Shown piece by piece: positions 33,264-41,991 of a DNA stretch of 64,000 nt. This DNA is from Ramlibacter monticola. GTDB taxonomy: Bacteria > Pseudomonadota > Gammaproteobacteria > Burkholderiales > Burkholderiaceae_C. The notes below the pieces were generated by a model, which ran no database searches, was not told the origin of the DNA, and saw nothing but the letters and a program-made list of their open reading frames with translations. The position numbers and the translations under genes were made by a program. The stretch lies in assembly GCF_016722785.1 (NCBI RefSeq), contig NZ_JAEQNE010000007.1, positions 248,001 to 312,000 of the forward strand. Direction: 5' to 3'. Positions within the stretch are counted from its first letter, which is position 1. Every line of letters begins with the position of its first letter.

Positions 33264-33686
33264 ATGCTGGTGCGACTCCTCTATTGCAGCCGGGCGGTGA
33301 ACGCCAGCGGGGACGCCGTGGAGGCGATCCTGCGCGAAGGGCGCGAGCACAACCCGTCCTGCGGCATCACGGGCATCCTGTGCTACGGGGACGGCGTGTT
33401 CCTGCAGTGCATCGAAGGCGGCCGCATGCAGGTCAGCGAGCTGTTCGCGACCATCCAGAGGGATCCGCGCCACAAGGACGTGGCCCTGCTGCACTACGAA
33501 GAGATCTCCGAGCGCTGCTTCGGCGCCTGGAGCATGGGGCAGGTCAACATCTCCAAGCTGAACCACTCCACCCTGCTGAAGTACTCGGAGAAGACCGAAC
33601 TCGACCCGTATTCGGTTGCGGGCAAGGTCTCGCTCGCGCTGCTGAAGGACCTCGCGGCCACCGCCGCGATCTGCGGCCGCAGCTGA
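33264..33686 (+). CDS. BLUF-domain blue-light receptor
   Basis: A 140-residue single-domain BLUF protein. The flavin-switch residues line up: Y7 in LLYCSRA, N30 in HNPSCGITGIL, Q48 in GVFLQCIEGG, with W89 and M91 in FGAWSMG. The N30-Q48 and Q48-W89 spacings (18 and 41) equal those of AppA. It binds FAD and rearranges hydrogen bonds under blue light. No output domain is present, so it must act on a partner protein, as short BLUF proteins do. Its neighbour folE and its start inside a hairpin element suggest special regulation. The C-terminal 40 residues (SEKTELDPYS onward) are probably the helical cap. Confidence 0.93.
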   Translation: MLVRLLYCSRAVNASGDAVEAILREGREHNPSCGITGILCYGDGVFLQCIEGGRMQVSELFATIQRDPRHKDVALLHYEEISERCFGAWSMGQVNISKLNHSTLLKYSEKTELDPYSVAGKVSLALLKDLAATAAICGRS

Positions 33687-33701
33687 GCGCCGCGCCGCCC
33701 G

Positions 33702-34583
33702 ATGCCCGTCGGTGCGCTGGCGCTGGTGCTGCTCGCGGGCGTGATCCACGCCAGCTGGAACATCGTCGCGAAACGCGCTGGCGGCGACGTGCGCTTCGCC
33801 GCCTTCACCACCGTCGTCAACATCCTCACCTGGGCGCCCCTGGGCGTCTGGATCGGCTGGCGCGCGCTGCCGCAGTGGGGCGGGCGCGAATGGGCGCTGC
33901 TGGCCCTCAGCGCGCTGCTGCACTCCGGCTACTACCTGCTCCTGCTGCGCGGCTACCGCAAGGCCGACCTGACCGTCGTGTATCCCCTGGCGCGCGGCGC
34001 GGGACCGCTGCTGTCCTCGCTCGCGGCCCTCTGGCTGCTCGGCGAAACGCTCTCCGCGCTCGGCGCGGCCGGCATCGCCGGCGTGGTGGGCGGGGTGTTC
34101 CTGATCGCCGGCGGCCCGGCCCTCTGGCGCCGCAGCCACGATCCCGAGGCCCGCAGGCGCCTGCACAAGGGCATGTTCTACGGCGTCGCGAGCGGCGTCT
34201 TCATCGCCAGCTACACGGTGGTCGACGGCTACGCGGTCAAGGTGATGCTGCTGTCGCCCATCCTCGTCGACTACGTCGGCGCGGTGCTGCGGATCTTCGT
34301 CGTCGGGCCTTCGGTGCTGCGCGACCCGCCGGCGGCCCGCGCGCTCTGGCGGCTGCAGTGGAAGCACGCGCTGTTCGTGGGCGTCGTGAGCCCCGTCTCC
34401 TACGTGCTGGTGCTGTACGCGGTGAAGGTCGCGCCGCTGTCCCACGTGGCGCCGGCGCGCGAGGTGTCGATGCTGTTCGCGGCGCTGATCGGTGGGCAGT
34501 TGCTGGGCGAAGGCGACCGCGCCGTGCGCGTCGCGGGCGCCGCCTGCATCGCCGCCGGCGTGATGGCGCTCGCGTTAGGCTAG
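33702..34583 (+). CDS. DMT superfamily EamA-type transporter
   Basis: A 293-residue membrane protein with about ten hydrophobic helices in two repeats of the EamA type. The first repeat begins ALALVLLAGVIHASWNIVAKRA, and the second repeat begins after the charged linker RRSHDPEARRRLHKG (about residue 146). The motif LTVVYPLARGAGPLLSSLAA is typical. Members export or import metabolites such as amino acids, nucleosides or sugars, and the substrate is not readable. It follows the BLUF gene by 15 bp and is followed by DUF429 after 4 bp, so it may share a transcript with both. Confidence 0.88.
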   Translation: MPVGALALVLLAGVIHASWNIVAKRAGGDVRFAAFTTVVNILTWAPLGVWIGWRALPQWGGREWALLALSALLHSGYYLLLLRGYRKADLTVVYPLARGAGPLLSSLAALWLLGETLSALGAAGIAGVVGGVFLIAGGPALWRRSHDPEARRRLHKGMFYGVASGVFIASYTVVDGYAVKVMLLSPILVDYVGAVLRIFVVGPSVLRDPPAARALWRLQWKHALFVGVVSPVSYVLVLYAVKVAPLSHVAPAREVSMLFAALIGGQLLGEGDRAVRVAGAACIAAGVMALALG

Positions 34584-34587
34584 CGGG

Positions 34588-35397
34588 ATGCTCCTCGGCT
34601 GCGACTTCTCCAGCACGCCCACCCGGCGCAAGCCGATCCTGCTGGCGCTCGGCGAGGAGGCCGGCGGACGGGTGCAGCTCGCGCGCATCGAGCGCTTCGA
34701 GTCCCTGGCAGCCTTCGGCGACTGGCTGCGCGAGCCCCGGGAGTGGATCGGCGGCTTCGACTTTCCCTTCGGCCTGCCGCGCGCGCTGGTGGAGCACCTC
34801 GGCTGGCCGACCGCATGGCGCGAATGCATGCGGCACTACGCGGGGCTGACGCGGCCCCAGATCCGCGAGACCTTCGCGGCCTACTGCGCCGCGCGCCCGG
34901 CGGGCTCCAAGTTCGCGCACCGCCGCTTCGACAAGCTGGCCGGTTCCAGCCCCTCGATGAAGTGGGTGAACCCGCCGGTGGCCTACATGCTGCACGCCGC
35001 CGTGCCGCTGCTGCTGGCGGCGGACGTCGACATCCCCGGCCTGCACGCGGGCGACCCGCGGCGCGTGGCGCTGGAGGCCTACCCGGGGCTGCTGGCGCGC
35101 GAGCTGATCGCGCGGCGCAGCTACAAGAGCGACGAGAAGGCGAAGCAGACGCCGGACCGCCTGATCGCGCGCAAGGACCTCATCACCGCGCTGGAGCAGG
35201 GCCGCTCGCGCCTCGGGCTGCGCCTGAAGCTCACCCACGCGCAGCGCGACGCGCTGGCCGAGGACGCCAGCGGCGACAGCCTCGACGCGGTGCTGTGCCT
35301 GGTGCAGGCGGCGTGGGCCGCGCGGCAGGGCGCGCCGCGCTACGGCCTGCCGGAGGAGCTCGATCCGCTGGAGGGCTGGATCGTGAGCGCGGGATGA
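34588..35397 (+). CDS. DUF429 family protein
   Basis: A 269-residue soluble protein. It shows a start of the form MLLGCDFSSTP, then GGFDFPFGLPRALVEHL near residues 54-70 and an ALEAYPGLLAREL motif near 165, all typical of DUF429. The fold is predicted to be RNase H-like, with Asp residues (D6, D56) that could bind metal, suggesting a nuclease-type function. This is family-level inference, since DUF429 proteins have no established role. It sits 4 bp after the EamA gene and overlaps DUF2784 by 4 bp. Confidence 0.85.
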   Translation: MLLGCDFSSTPTRRKPILLALGEEAGGRVQLARIERFESLAAFGDWLREPREWIGGFDFPFGLPRALVEHLGWPTAWRECMRHYAGLTRPQIRETFAAYCAARPAGSKFAHRRFDKLAGSSPSMKWVNPPVAYMLHAAVPLLLAADVDIPGLHAGDPRRVALEAYPGLLARELIARRSYKSDEKAKQTPDRLIARKDLITALEQGRSRLGLRLKLTHAQRDALAEDASGDSLDAVLCLVQAAWAARQGAPRYGLPEELDPLEGWIVSAG

Positions 35398-35768
35398 GCT
35401 GGCGGGTGCTGGCGGACGCGGTGGTGCTGCTGCACCTGGCCTTCGTCGTCTTCGCGGTGGCGGGCGGCCTGCTGGCGCTGCGCTGGCGCTGGGTTGCGCT
35501 ATTGCACCTGCCGGCCCTCGCCTGGGCCGCCTTCGTCGAATTCAGCGGCCGCACCTGCCCGCTCACGCCGCTGGAGAACGCCTTGCGCGCGGCCGGCGGC
35601 GAGGCCGGCTACGAAGGCGGCTTCGTCGAGCACTACCTGCTGCCGGTGCTCTATCCGGCCGACCTCACGCGCGGACTGCAGTGGGCCCTGGGGACCGGTC
35701 TCGTAGTCTTCAATCTTGCCGTGTATGCCGCTGTTGTCTGGCAAGCCCGGCGGCATCGCTTCCGCTAG
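35394..35768 (+). CDS. DUF2784 membrane protein
   Basis: A 124-residue protein with about three hydrophobic segments (VLLHLAFVVFAVAGGLLAL, WVALLHLPALAWAAFVEF, and LGTGLVVFNLAVYAAVVW at the C-terminus). The family motif is FSGRTCPLTPLENALRAAGGE near residues 49-69, followed by GGFVEHYLLPVLYP. DUF2784 has no known function. Its ATG overlaps the DUF429 stop (ATGA), so the two are coupled. Confidence 0.87.
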   Translation: MSWRVLADAVVLLHLAFVVFAVAGGLLALRWRWVALLHLPALAWAAFVEFSGRTCPLTPLENALRAAGGEAGYEGGFVEHYLLPVLYPADLTRGLQWALGTGLVVFNLAVYAAVVWQARRHRFR

Positions 35769-35799
35769 GCTCGGCAGGGTTCGCATCCCAGGAGCCGCC

Positions 35800-36882
35800 A
35801 TGGCCAGTCAGCCGCCCGATGTCCGCAAGGGGGAGTGGGGAGGCCTGCACTCGCGCGATGAATTCCGCGAACGCTTCCGCGCCCGCTTCCTCGACCCTGC
35901 CTACCGGGCGGAAGACCAGGCGATCTCGCGGCTGGAAGCGATCGCCTGGGAGGCCTATTCCCAGGGGCGCAAGGCGCCGGTCACCCGCAAGGCTGGCAGC
36001 GAATTCCAGGACCCGGACTACGATCTCTCGGTGGAGTGGTACGAGACGCGCCGGCGGCTGCGGGCCGCGCAGGCGCGCTGGGCCGACCCGGCGACGCCTT
36101 CGCGCGTGCTGGTGATCTCCGGCGCGGCCCGCAACGACGGCAGCTGCCCCGGCGAGATGTCCAAGACCTTCCGGCTGGCGCGGATCGCCCGCGAGACCCT
36201 CGGGTCGGAGGGCCTCGAGACCGACCTGCTGGACCTGAGCCAGCTCACCTCCGATTTCGACCGCCACATCCATCCCTGCAAGGGCTGCGTGTCCACCGCG
36301 ATGCCCCTGTGCCACTGGCCCTGCAGCTGCTACCCGAACCACGCGACGAACCAGGTCAACGACTGGATGGCGGAGATCTACGAGCGCTGGACGGCGGCGC
36401 ACGGCATCCTGCTGCTCTCGCCGACGCACTGGTACGCGATGTCGAGCCCGCTGAAGCTGATGATGGACCGCCTGGTCTGCGCCGACGGCGGCAATCCCGA
36501 CCCCACCACCACGGGCGGCAAGGACGCGGCCCGGGCGAAGGCGCTGGAGCTGAAGGGCTGGTCGTACCCGCAGCACCTCGCGGGCCGCACCTACGGAGTC
36601 GTCGTGCACGGCGACGTGGCCGGCATCGACGGCGCGCGCCGCATCCTGTGCGACTGGCTGGACTGGATGGGCTTCGTCGACGCCGGCGCCAGCAGCCGCC
36701 TCGACCGCTACATCGGCTACTACGAGCCCTATGCGACCAGCCACCAGGCGCTCGACCGCGACGAGGCGGTGCAGGAGGAAGTGCGCAATGCGGCGCGGGC
36801 GCTGGCGCAGGCAGTGGGAGAGCTGCGGCAGGGCCGGCTCAGCGCGCCGGGGCGGAATCTGGCGCGTCCTCGGCCGAAGTAG
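35800..36882 (+). CDS. Flavodoxin-like NAD(P)H-dependent FMN reductase with Cys-rich insert
   Basis: A 360-residue protein. Residues 1-100 are a charged helical extension (QAISRLEAIAWEAYSQGRK). The flavodoxin-like fold begins RVLVISGAARNDGSCPGEMSK near 102, where the phosphate loop of FMN sits. Then comes a cysteine-rich loop (PCKGCVSTAMPLCHWPCSCY near 165-184) with six Cys, which could bind an Fe-S or zinc centre. ILLLSPTHWYAMSSPLKLMMDRL is the typical FMN-contact region. The substrate is unknown. ATG at 35800 was chosen for the GGAG at 35791. Its 3' end overlaps the opposing SulP gene by 44 bp. Confidence 0.82.
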   Translation: MASQPPDVRKGEWGGLHSRDEFRERFRARFLDPAYRAEDQAISRLEAIAWEAYSQGRKAPVTRKAGSEFQDPDYDLSVEWYETRRRLRAAQARWADPATPSRVLVISGAARNDGSCPGEMSKTFRLARIARETLGSEGLETDLLDLSQLTSDFDRHIHPCKGCVSTAMPLCHWPCSCYPNHATNQVNDWMAEIYERWTAAHGILLLSPTHWYAMSSPLKLMMDRLVCADGGNPDPTTTGGKDAARAKALELKGWSYPQHLAGRTYGVVVHGDVAGIDGARRILCDWLDWMGFVDAGASSRLDRYIGYYEPYATSHQALDRDEAVQEEVRNAARALAQAVGELRQGRLSAPGRNLARPRPK

Positions 36883-38551
36883 GCTCCGGCAGCACCTCGT
36901 CTTCGCGCAGGGTGCCGAAGGCGTGCAGCGCCTCGTTGTCCGTGCGGTACATCTTCAGCAGCGGGTCGGGCTGCAGCACGCCGGCGCGCTGCAGCACGCG
37001 CTCCACCGGGAGCTTGATGCCGCTGATGTGCAGGGTGACGCCGCGCTCCTTCAGCGTCTTGCGCAGCTGCCGGAACATCTCCACGCCGGTGGCGTCGATG
37101 CGGTTGATCGGCTGCGCGAACAGGCACACGTGGCGCACGTCGGGATGGGCGGCGAGATGCTCCACGATCGCCCGCTCCATGTCGCTGGAGGACGCGAAGT
37201 CCAGCTCCGCGTCCATGCGCAGCGCGAACAGCTGTGGCGCCAGCGGCGGCAGCTTCCACAGGTGACGGTCGCGCAGGCTGCCGTCCGGATGCAGGCCCGT
37301 CTCGATGATGCGCGGATGCAGCCGCAGGTAGAGGAAGTAGGCGAGTCCGAGCAGCACGCCCGTCAGCACGCCCCAGTAGATGCGCGGCGCCGACAGCAGC
37401 GTGACGGCGAACGTGGCGGCGGCCGTCGCCGCCTCGACCCGGTCGATGCCCCACAGCTCCGCGAAGACGCGCGGCTTGAACAGGCTGGACACGGCGGCGA
37501 CGACCACGGCGGCGAGCACCGCCTTGGGCACGTGCGACAGCGCCGGCGTCAGGAACAGCAGCACCAGCAGCACGAAGCCCGAGGCGAACACCGTGGCCCA
37601 GCCCGTGCGCGCGCCGGCGTAGAGGGTGAGCGCCGAACGGGAGAAGGAGGTGCTGGTGGCGAAGGCGCCCGAGAAGGCGGAGGCCAGCTTGCCCACGCCC
37701 TGGCCGACGAGGTCCTGGTTGGCGTCCCAGCGCCGGCCGTCCCGCTGGTTCTCGATCTTGGCGCTGGAGGCCATCTCCAGCGAGCTGACCAGGGCGAGCA
37801 CGAGGGCCGGCGCCAGCAGCGTGGAGAACTGCTCCCAGCCCGGCCAGTGCGGCAGGTAGGGCGAGGGCAGTCCCTGCGGCAGAGGGCCGACTACGGCGCC
37901 GTGCTGCGAATAGCCGGTGGCGAAGGCCAGCGCGCCGGCGGCGGCCAGCACCACCACCATGATCGGGAAGCGCGGAGCGAAGCGGCGCGCCAGCACGAAC
38001 ACGGCCAGGCTCACCGTGCCATAGGCGAGGGCCTGCAGGTCGATGCGCGGCGAATGCAGGAGCTGGTCCAGGGAGCCTTCCAGCCCGAGCAGCGCGGGCA
38101 GTTGCGAGGCGATGATCAGCAGGGCCGCCGCCTGGCTGAAGCCCGCCAGCACGGGCGAACTCACCAGGTTGAGCACCCAGGCGGAGCGCGTGGCGCCGAC
38201 GGCGAATTGCAGCGCGCCCGCGAGCAATGCGAGCCACACCGCGAGCGAGACCCAGCCCGCGCTGCCCTGCTGCGCCATGCCGGCCAGGGAGGCGCCCACC
38301 AGCACGCTGCTGAGGGCGGAGGGGCCGACCGACAGGCGCGTCGAGGCGCTGAAGAGGACCGACAGCAGCGCGGGCAGGAAGGTGGCGTAGAGGCCGGTCA
38401 CGAGCGGCATGCCGGCGAGACCGGCATACGCGACCGACTGCGGGATCATCACGACGGCGACGGTGAGCGCGGCGACGGCCTCCCCGCGCAGCAGTTGGGC
38501 GTCGGGGCGGGGCCAGCTCAGGAAGGGAAACCAACGGGACAGCGGGGACAT
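36839..38551 (-). CDS. SulP family anion transporter with STAS domain
   Basis: A 570-residue membrane protein of the SLC26/SulP family. The N-terminal signature VVMIPQSVAYAGLAGMPLVTGLYATF lies near residues 34-59 and about 12-14 hydrophobic helices follow. A C-terminal cytoplasmic STAS domain spans about residues 435-545 (HVCLFAQPINRIDATGVEMF). Members carry sulfate, bicarbonate or other anions. It is the last gene of a Bug-Bug-sulfatase-SulP unit, 15 bp after the sulfatase, so moving sulfate released by that enzyme is a plausible job. The stop lies inside the opposing reductase gene. Confidence 0.92.
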   Translation of the reverse strand: MSPLSRWFPFLSWPRPDAQLLRGEAVAALTVAVVMIPQSVAYAGLAGMPLVTGLYATFLPALLSVLFSASTRLSVGPSALSSVLVGASLAGMAQQGSAGWVSLAVWLALLAGALQFAVGATRSAWVLNLVSSPVLAGFSQAAALLIIASQLPALLGLEGSLDQLLHSPRIDLQALAYGTVSLAVFVLARRFAPRFPIMVVVLAAAGALAFATGYSQHGAVVGPLPQGLPSPYLPHWPGWEQFSTLLAPALVLALVSSLEMASSAKIENQRDGRRWDANQDLVGQGVGKLASAFSGAFATSTSFSRSALTLYAGARTGWATVFASGFVLLVLLFLTPALSHVPKAVLAAVVVAAVSSLFKPRVFAELWGIDRVEAATAAATFAVTLLSAPRIYWGVLTGVLLGLAYFLYLRLHPRIIETGLHPDGSLRDRHLWKLPPLAPQLFALRMDAELDFASSSDMERAIVEHLAAHPDVRHVCLFAQPINRIDATGVEMFRQLRKTLKERGVTLHISGIKLPVERVLQRAGVLQPDPLLKMYRTDNEALHAFGTLREDEVLPEPTSAEDAPDSAPAR

Positions 38552-38566
38552 CGGCCGCAGTATGGC

Positions 38567-39892
38567 TCACCGCTGGGGCATGTCCTTCACCGAGTAGCCC
38601 AGGCTCACCGTCGCGTCCTCGGGGATCGGGGGCATGGTCTCGTTCCAGGCCTCCCAGGCATCGCGCATGTCGGCCAGCCGCCGCGGGTCGCGGCCCGCGA
38701 AGTTGGCGCGCTCGCGTTCGTCGGCGGAGAGGTCGAACAGGTAGTCGTGGCCGTCCACGCGCAGGTACTTCCAGTCGCCGTCGCGCAGCGCACGCTGGCT
38801 GCGGTGGTTCATGCGCCAGTGCAGGGGGCGGGCGAAGCCGCGCTCCGGATCGCGCAGCACCGGGGCGAGCGACACGCCATCCAGCGGGTAGGCCGGATCG
38901 GCCTGCGCGCCACCCAGCTCCAGCACGGTGGCGGACCAGTCCATGGTCATGCAGTGCTGCGCGGCGAGCCCGCCGGGGCGGATCGCCGCCGGCCAGTGCG
39001 CGATCCAGGGCACGCGGATGCCGCCTTCGGTGAGGTCCATCTTGCCGCCCACGAGGGGCCAGTTGTCGGAGAAGCGCTCGCCGCCGTTGTCGCTGGTGAC
39101 GATCACGAGCGTGTCGCGCTCCAGGCCGTGGCGGCGCAAGGCCTGCATCACCCAGCCGATGCCTTCGTCCATGTGGTGGATCATGCGGCGGTAGGTGTGG
39201 ATGTTGCCGCCGTGCAGGTGGAACAGGTTGTCCTTCACCTCCCGGGCCAGCAACGCGTCCTCGCGCGTTTCCCAGGGCCAGTGCGGCGCGGTGTAGTGCA
39301 GGCTGAGGAAGAAGGGCCGCTGCGGTTCCTGCGCCATGCGCTCGACGTAGTCCACGGCACGGCGCGAGATCAGGTCGGTGAGGTAGCCTTCCTCGGCGCG
39401 TTCCTGCTCGCCGGACCAGAGGTCGTGCTGGCCGTTGGAACTGCAGTGGGTGAAGTAGTCGACGCCGCCCGACATCGGGCCGAAGAACTCCTCGTAGCCG
39501 GAACGCAGCGGGCCGAAATGCGGCGGGTAGCCGAGGTGCCACTTGCCGACCAGCGCCGTGCGGTAGCCGGCCTGCCGCAGCAGCGAGGGGACCGTGGGAT
39601 GTTCCGGCGGCAGGCCCAGCGTGCTGCTGCCGCGGCTGCGGCTGTTGATCGGTTCCTCGGCGGCGCCGCGCAGGCGGTACTGGTAGCGCGCCGTCATCAG
39701 CGCGAAGCGGGTGGGCGAGCAGACGGGGGAATTGGAATAGCCCTGCGTGAAGCGCAGGCCGTTGGCCGCCAGCGCATCCAGCTGCGGCGACACCGCGCCG
39801 AAGTCCGCCTCGCGGCCGCCATAGCAGCCCAGGTCCGCGAAGCCGAGGTCGTCGGCCACGATGAAGATCACGTTGGGGCGTCGCGCCATCAT
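38567..39892 (-). CDS. Arylsulfatase-type sulfatase
   Basis: A 441-residue sulfatase. Metal-site motif NVIFIVADDLGFADLGCYG is near residues 7-25. The formylglycine consensus CSPTR has its cysteine at about residue 58, and the second signature GKWHLGY is near 116. Further metal residues lie in VTSDNGGE. Maturation of Cys to formylglycine needs a separate enzyme not seen here. There is no signal peptide, so the enzyme is cytoplasmic. It overlaps the upstream Bug gene by 4 bp (ATGA) and lies 15 bp before SulP. The start may instead be the adjacent ATG at 39889. The substrate is unknown; aryl or alkyl sulfate esters are possible. Confidence 0.92.
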   Translation of the reverse strand: MMARRPNVIFIVADDLGFADLGCYGGREADFGAVSPQLDALAANGLRFTQGYSNSPVCSPTRFALMTARYQYRLRGAAEEPINSRSRGSSTLGLPPEHPTVPSLLRQAGYRTALVGKWHLGYPPHFGPLRSGYEEFFGPMSGGVDYFTHCSSNGQHDLWSGEQERAEEGYLTDLISRRAVDYVERMAQEPQRPFFLSLHYTAPHWPWETREDALLAREVKDNLFHLHGGNIHTYRRMIHHMDEGIGWVMQALRRHGLERDTLVIVTSDNGGERFSDNWPLVGGKMDLTEGGIRVPWIAHWPAAIRPGGLAAQHCMTMDWSATVLELGGAQADPAYPLDGVSLAPVLRDPERGFARPLHWRMNHRSQRALRDGDWKYLRVDGHDYLFDLSADERERANFAGRDPRRLADMRDAWEAWNETMPPIPEDATVSLGYSVKDMPQR

Positions 39893-40842
39893 TCCACCTT
39901 CATGCCGGTCACCCGGATCACCTTGCCATAGCGCTCGGACAGGTCGGCCAGGCGCCTGCCCGCCGCCGCGCCGGCGATGCCTTCGTAGTGCAGGTCCAGC
40001 CCTTCCAGCCGCGCGCGCAACTCGGGACGGGCGAGCGCGTCCGCCATCGCCTTCTGCATCGCCTGCACCACCGGCTCGGGCGTGGCGGCGGGAACCATCG
40101 CGAGGTACAGCACTTCCTGTTCGAGTTGCGGCAGGCCGGCCTCGGCCACCGTGGGGACCTCCGGCGCCAGCGCCGAGCGCTTGCGGCTGGTCACGGCCAG
40201 TGGGGTGATCTTGCCGGCCTTGACGTGCGGCAGCATGCCCGGCGTGGCCAGCACGCCGGCGGTCACTTCGCCGGCGAGCACCGCGGTGACGGCCGGCGTG
40301 TTGCCCTTGTAGGGCACGTGCGTGATCTTCGCGCCGGTGGCTTCGGTCATCACTTCCGCGGCGAGGTGCCCGGGGCTGCCGCTGCCGGCGGAGCTGAAGG
40401 TCACCGGCTTCGCCTTGGCGGCCGCGACCAGATCCTGCAGGGTCCTGAAGCCGCTGGCGGGATGCGCCCCCACCAGCAGCCCGGAGGAGGCCATGATCAG
40501 GACGGGCCGCAGGTCCGTCGTCCTGAACGGCATGCCCTTGTAGATGTGCGGATTGACCGTGAAGGTGCTGTCGATGCCGAACAGGACCGTGCTGCCGTCG
40601 GCGGCCGCCTTGGCCGCGGCGTCCGCGCCGATGTTGCCGCTGGCGCCTGGCTTGTTCTCCACGATGAAGGTCTGCCTGAACTGGTTGGCCAGCACGTCGG
40701 CGATCGAGCGCGCGATCAGGTCGGAGGGGCCGCCCGGCGGGAAGTTGTTGATGAACCGTACCGGCTTCGTGGGCCACGCGGTCTGCGCGGCGACGGGTGC
40801 GAGGGCGGCGGCGAGCAGGGTCGCGACAAGCAGTCGTTTCAT
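39889..40842 (-). CDS. Bug/TctC-type tripartite tricarboxylate substrate-binding protein
   Basis: A 317-residue periplasmic binding protein with a signal peptide (LLVATLLAAALAPVAAQ). The mature part starts AWPTKPVRFINNFPPGGPSD, the Bug family signature. FIVENKPGASGNIGADAAAK near residue 60 and HVPYKGNTPAVTAVLAGEV near 175 form the ligand cleft. Bug proteins of Burkholderiales bind carboxylates and other small organic acids; the TctAB membrane partners are encoded elsewhere. It is 10 bp after a second Bug gene and overlaps the sulfatase gene, so its ligand may be a sulfated organic acid (inference). Confidence 0.92.
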   Translation of the reverse strand: MKRLLVATLLAAALAPVAAQTAWPTKPVRFINNFPPGGPSDLIARSIADVLANQFRQTFIVENKPGASGNIGADAAAKAAADGSTVLFGIDSTFTVNPHIYKGMPFRTTDLRPVLIMASSGLLVGAHPASGFRTLQDLVAAAKAKPVTFSSAGSGSPGHLAAEVMTEATGAKITHVPYKGNTPAVTAVLAGEVTAGVLATPGMLPHVKAGKITPLAVTSRKRSALAPEVPTVAEAGLPQLEQEVLYLAMVPAATPEPVVQAMQKAMADALARPELRARLEGLDLHYEGIAGAAAGRRLADLSERYGKVIRVTGMKVE

Positions 40843-40852
40843 CGTCCTTCCT

Positions 40853-41806
40853 TCAGGGCTGGTAGCCCGATTGCTGCACCACCGGCGCCCATTGGACGCG
40901 AAAGGCCGCGAGCATGGCTTCGGTCTGCGCCTGCGTGGCGACGACGGGCGTCATCTGCGCGGAGCTGAAGCGGCGCTGCGTGTCCGGATCGGCCATCACC
41001 TCGCGGATGGCCGTGGCAAGGCGCTGCACGCCGGCCTTCGGCATGGACGACGGCGCGAAGAAGGCGTTCCAGCCCGTCCCGGCGAGGTCGAGGCCCGCTT
41101 CGCGGAAGGTCGGCAGCTTGGGCGCGATGGCCGAACCCTTCGTTCCGGAGGTCGCGAGGATGCGCAGCTTGCCGGCCTCGTGCTGCGGCAGGACGGTATC
41201 GAGGGTGTCGATCGAGACCGGCACCTGGCCGCCGATCAGGTCCGTGATCAGCGGCGCCGAGCCGCGGTAGCCCACCACCTGCGCCTTCACGCCGGCCTTC
41301 TGCGCCACCATCAGGGCGAAGAAGTGCGGCAGGCTGCCGGTGGCCGGCACGCCGAAGTTGGCCTGGTCGGGATTCGCGCGCAACCAGGCGAGCAGGTGCG
41401 ACAGCTCGCGCACCGGGACCGCCGTGCCGACGCTCAACGCGAACTCGTAGTCGTTGACGTGCGAGACCGGCACGAAATCGCGGTCGGGGTCGTAGCCGTT
41501 GTCCTTGAACACCAGCGGAGCCACGACCATCACCGCGGGGTTCGCGAGCATCAGCACGTTCTGGCCCGCGGGCGTGCCCTTGACCTGCTGCGCGGCGAGT
41601 CGCCCGCCCGCGCCGGTGCGGTTCTCCACGATCACGGGCATGCCCAGCTTCGCCTGCAGCTTCTCGGCGACGATGCGGGCGACGCGGTCGGTCGCGCCGC
41701 CGGGCGCGAATCCGGTCACGATGCGCAGGGGCGATTCGCCCTGCGCGCGCAGGATGCCGGCGGCCGGGGCCAGCAGCGCCGCGAGCAGCGTGTCTCGTCT
41801 CTTCAT
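40853..41806 (-). CDS. Bug/TctC-type substrate-binding protein, first gene of the sulfatase unit
   Basis: A 317-residue Bug protein. An N-terminal export signal, MKRRDTLLAALLAPAAGIL, contains the RR dipeptide of a possible Tat signal. SPLRIVTGFAPGGATDRVARIVAEKL begins the mature domain, and PVIVENRTGAGGRLAAQQV is the second signature. The ATG at 41806 follows AAGGAA; upstream in-frame residues would enter the promoter. It differs clearly from the next Bug protein, so the pair is not a recent duplication. It is presumably expressed from a promoter at 41807-41898. Confidence 0.92.
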   Translation of the reverse strand: MKRRDTLLAALLAPAAGILRAQGESPLRIVTGFAPGGATDRVARIVAEKLQAKLGMPVIVENRTGAGGRLAAQQVKGTPAGQNVLMLANPAVMVVAPLVFKDNGYDPDRDFVPVSHVNDYEFALSVGTAVPVRELSHLLAWLRANPDQANFGVPATGSLPHFFALMVAQKAGVKAQVVGYRGSAPLITDLIGGQVPVSIDTLDTVLPQHEAGKLRILATSGTKGSAIAPKLPTFREAGLDLAGTGWNAFFAPSSMPKAGVQRLATAIREVMADPDTQRRFSSAQMTPVVATQAQTEAMLAAFRVQWAPVVQQSGYQP

Positions 41807-41898
41807 CGGGGTTCCTTGCCGCCAGGGATTCGGCGCCGCCGCCAATGTAGTGCGGTCACAATCGATTGATCAAATCCATCCTCCTGCGCGGAAACCCG

Positions 41899-41991
41899 AT
41901 GAGCGCACGCCCCGTCCCTCCTTCCGGCCTGGACGAATTGCTGCCTTGCAAGCTCGGCCGCCGGGTCGCGGCCCGCATCTCGCGGGGCTGA
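41899..41991 (+). CDS. Possible 30-residue leader ORF before the Lhr-core helicase
   Basis: An ATG at 41899 opens a 30-codon frame (ends AARISRG) that stops 3 bp before the helicase ATG. It has only a weak purine-rich ribosome site (GCGGAAA). The peptide matches no family recognised here and has a basic C-terminus. It could be a leader peptide giving translational coupling to the helicase, a remnant of a displaced gene, or chance. Confidence 0.3.
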   Translation: MSARPVPPSGLDELLPCKLGRRVAARISRG

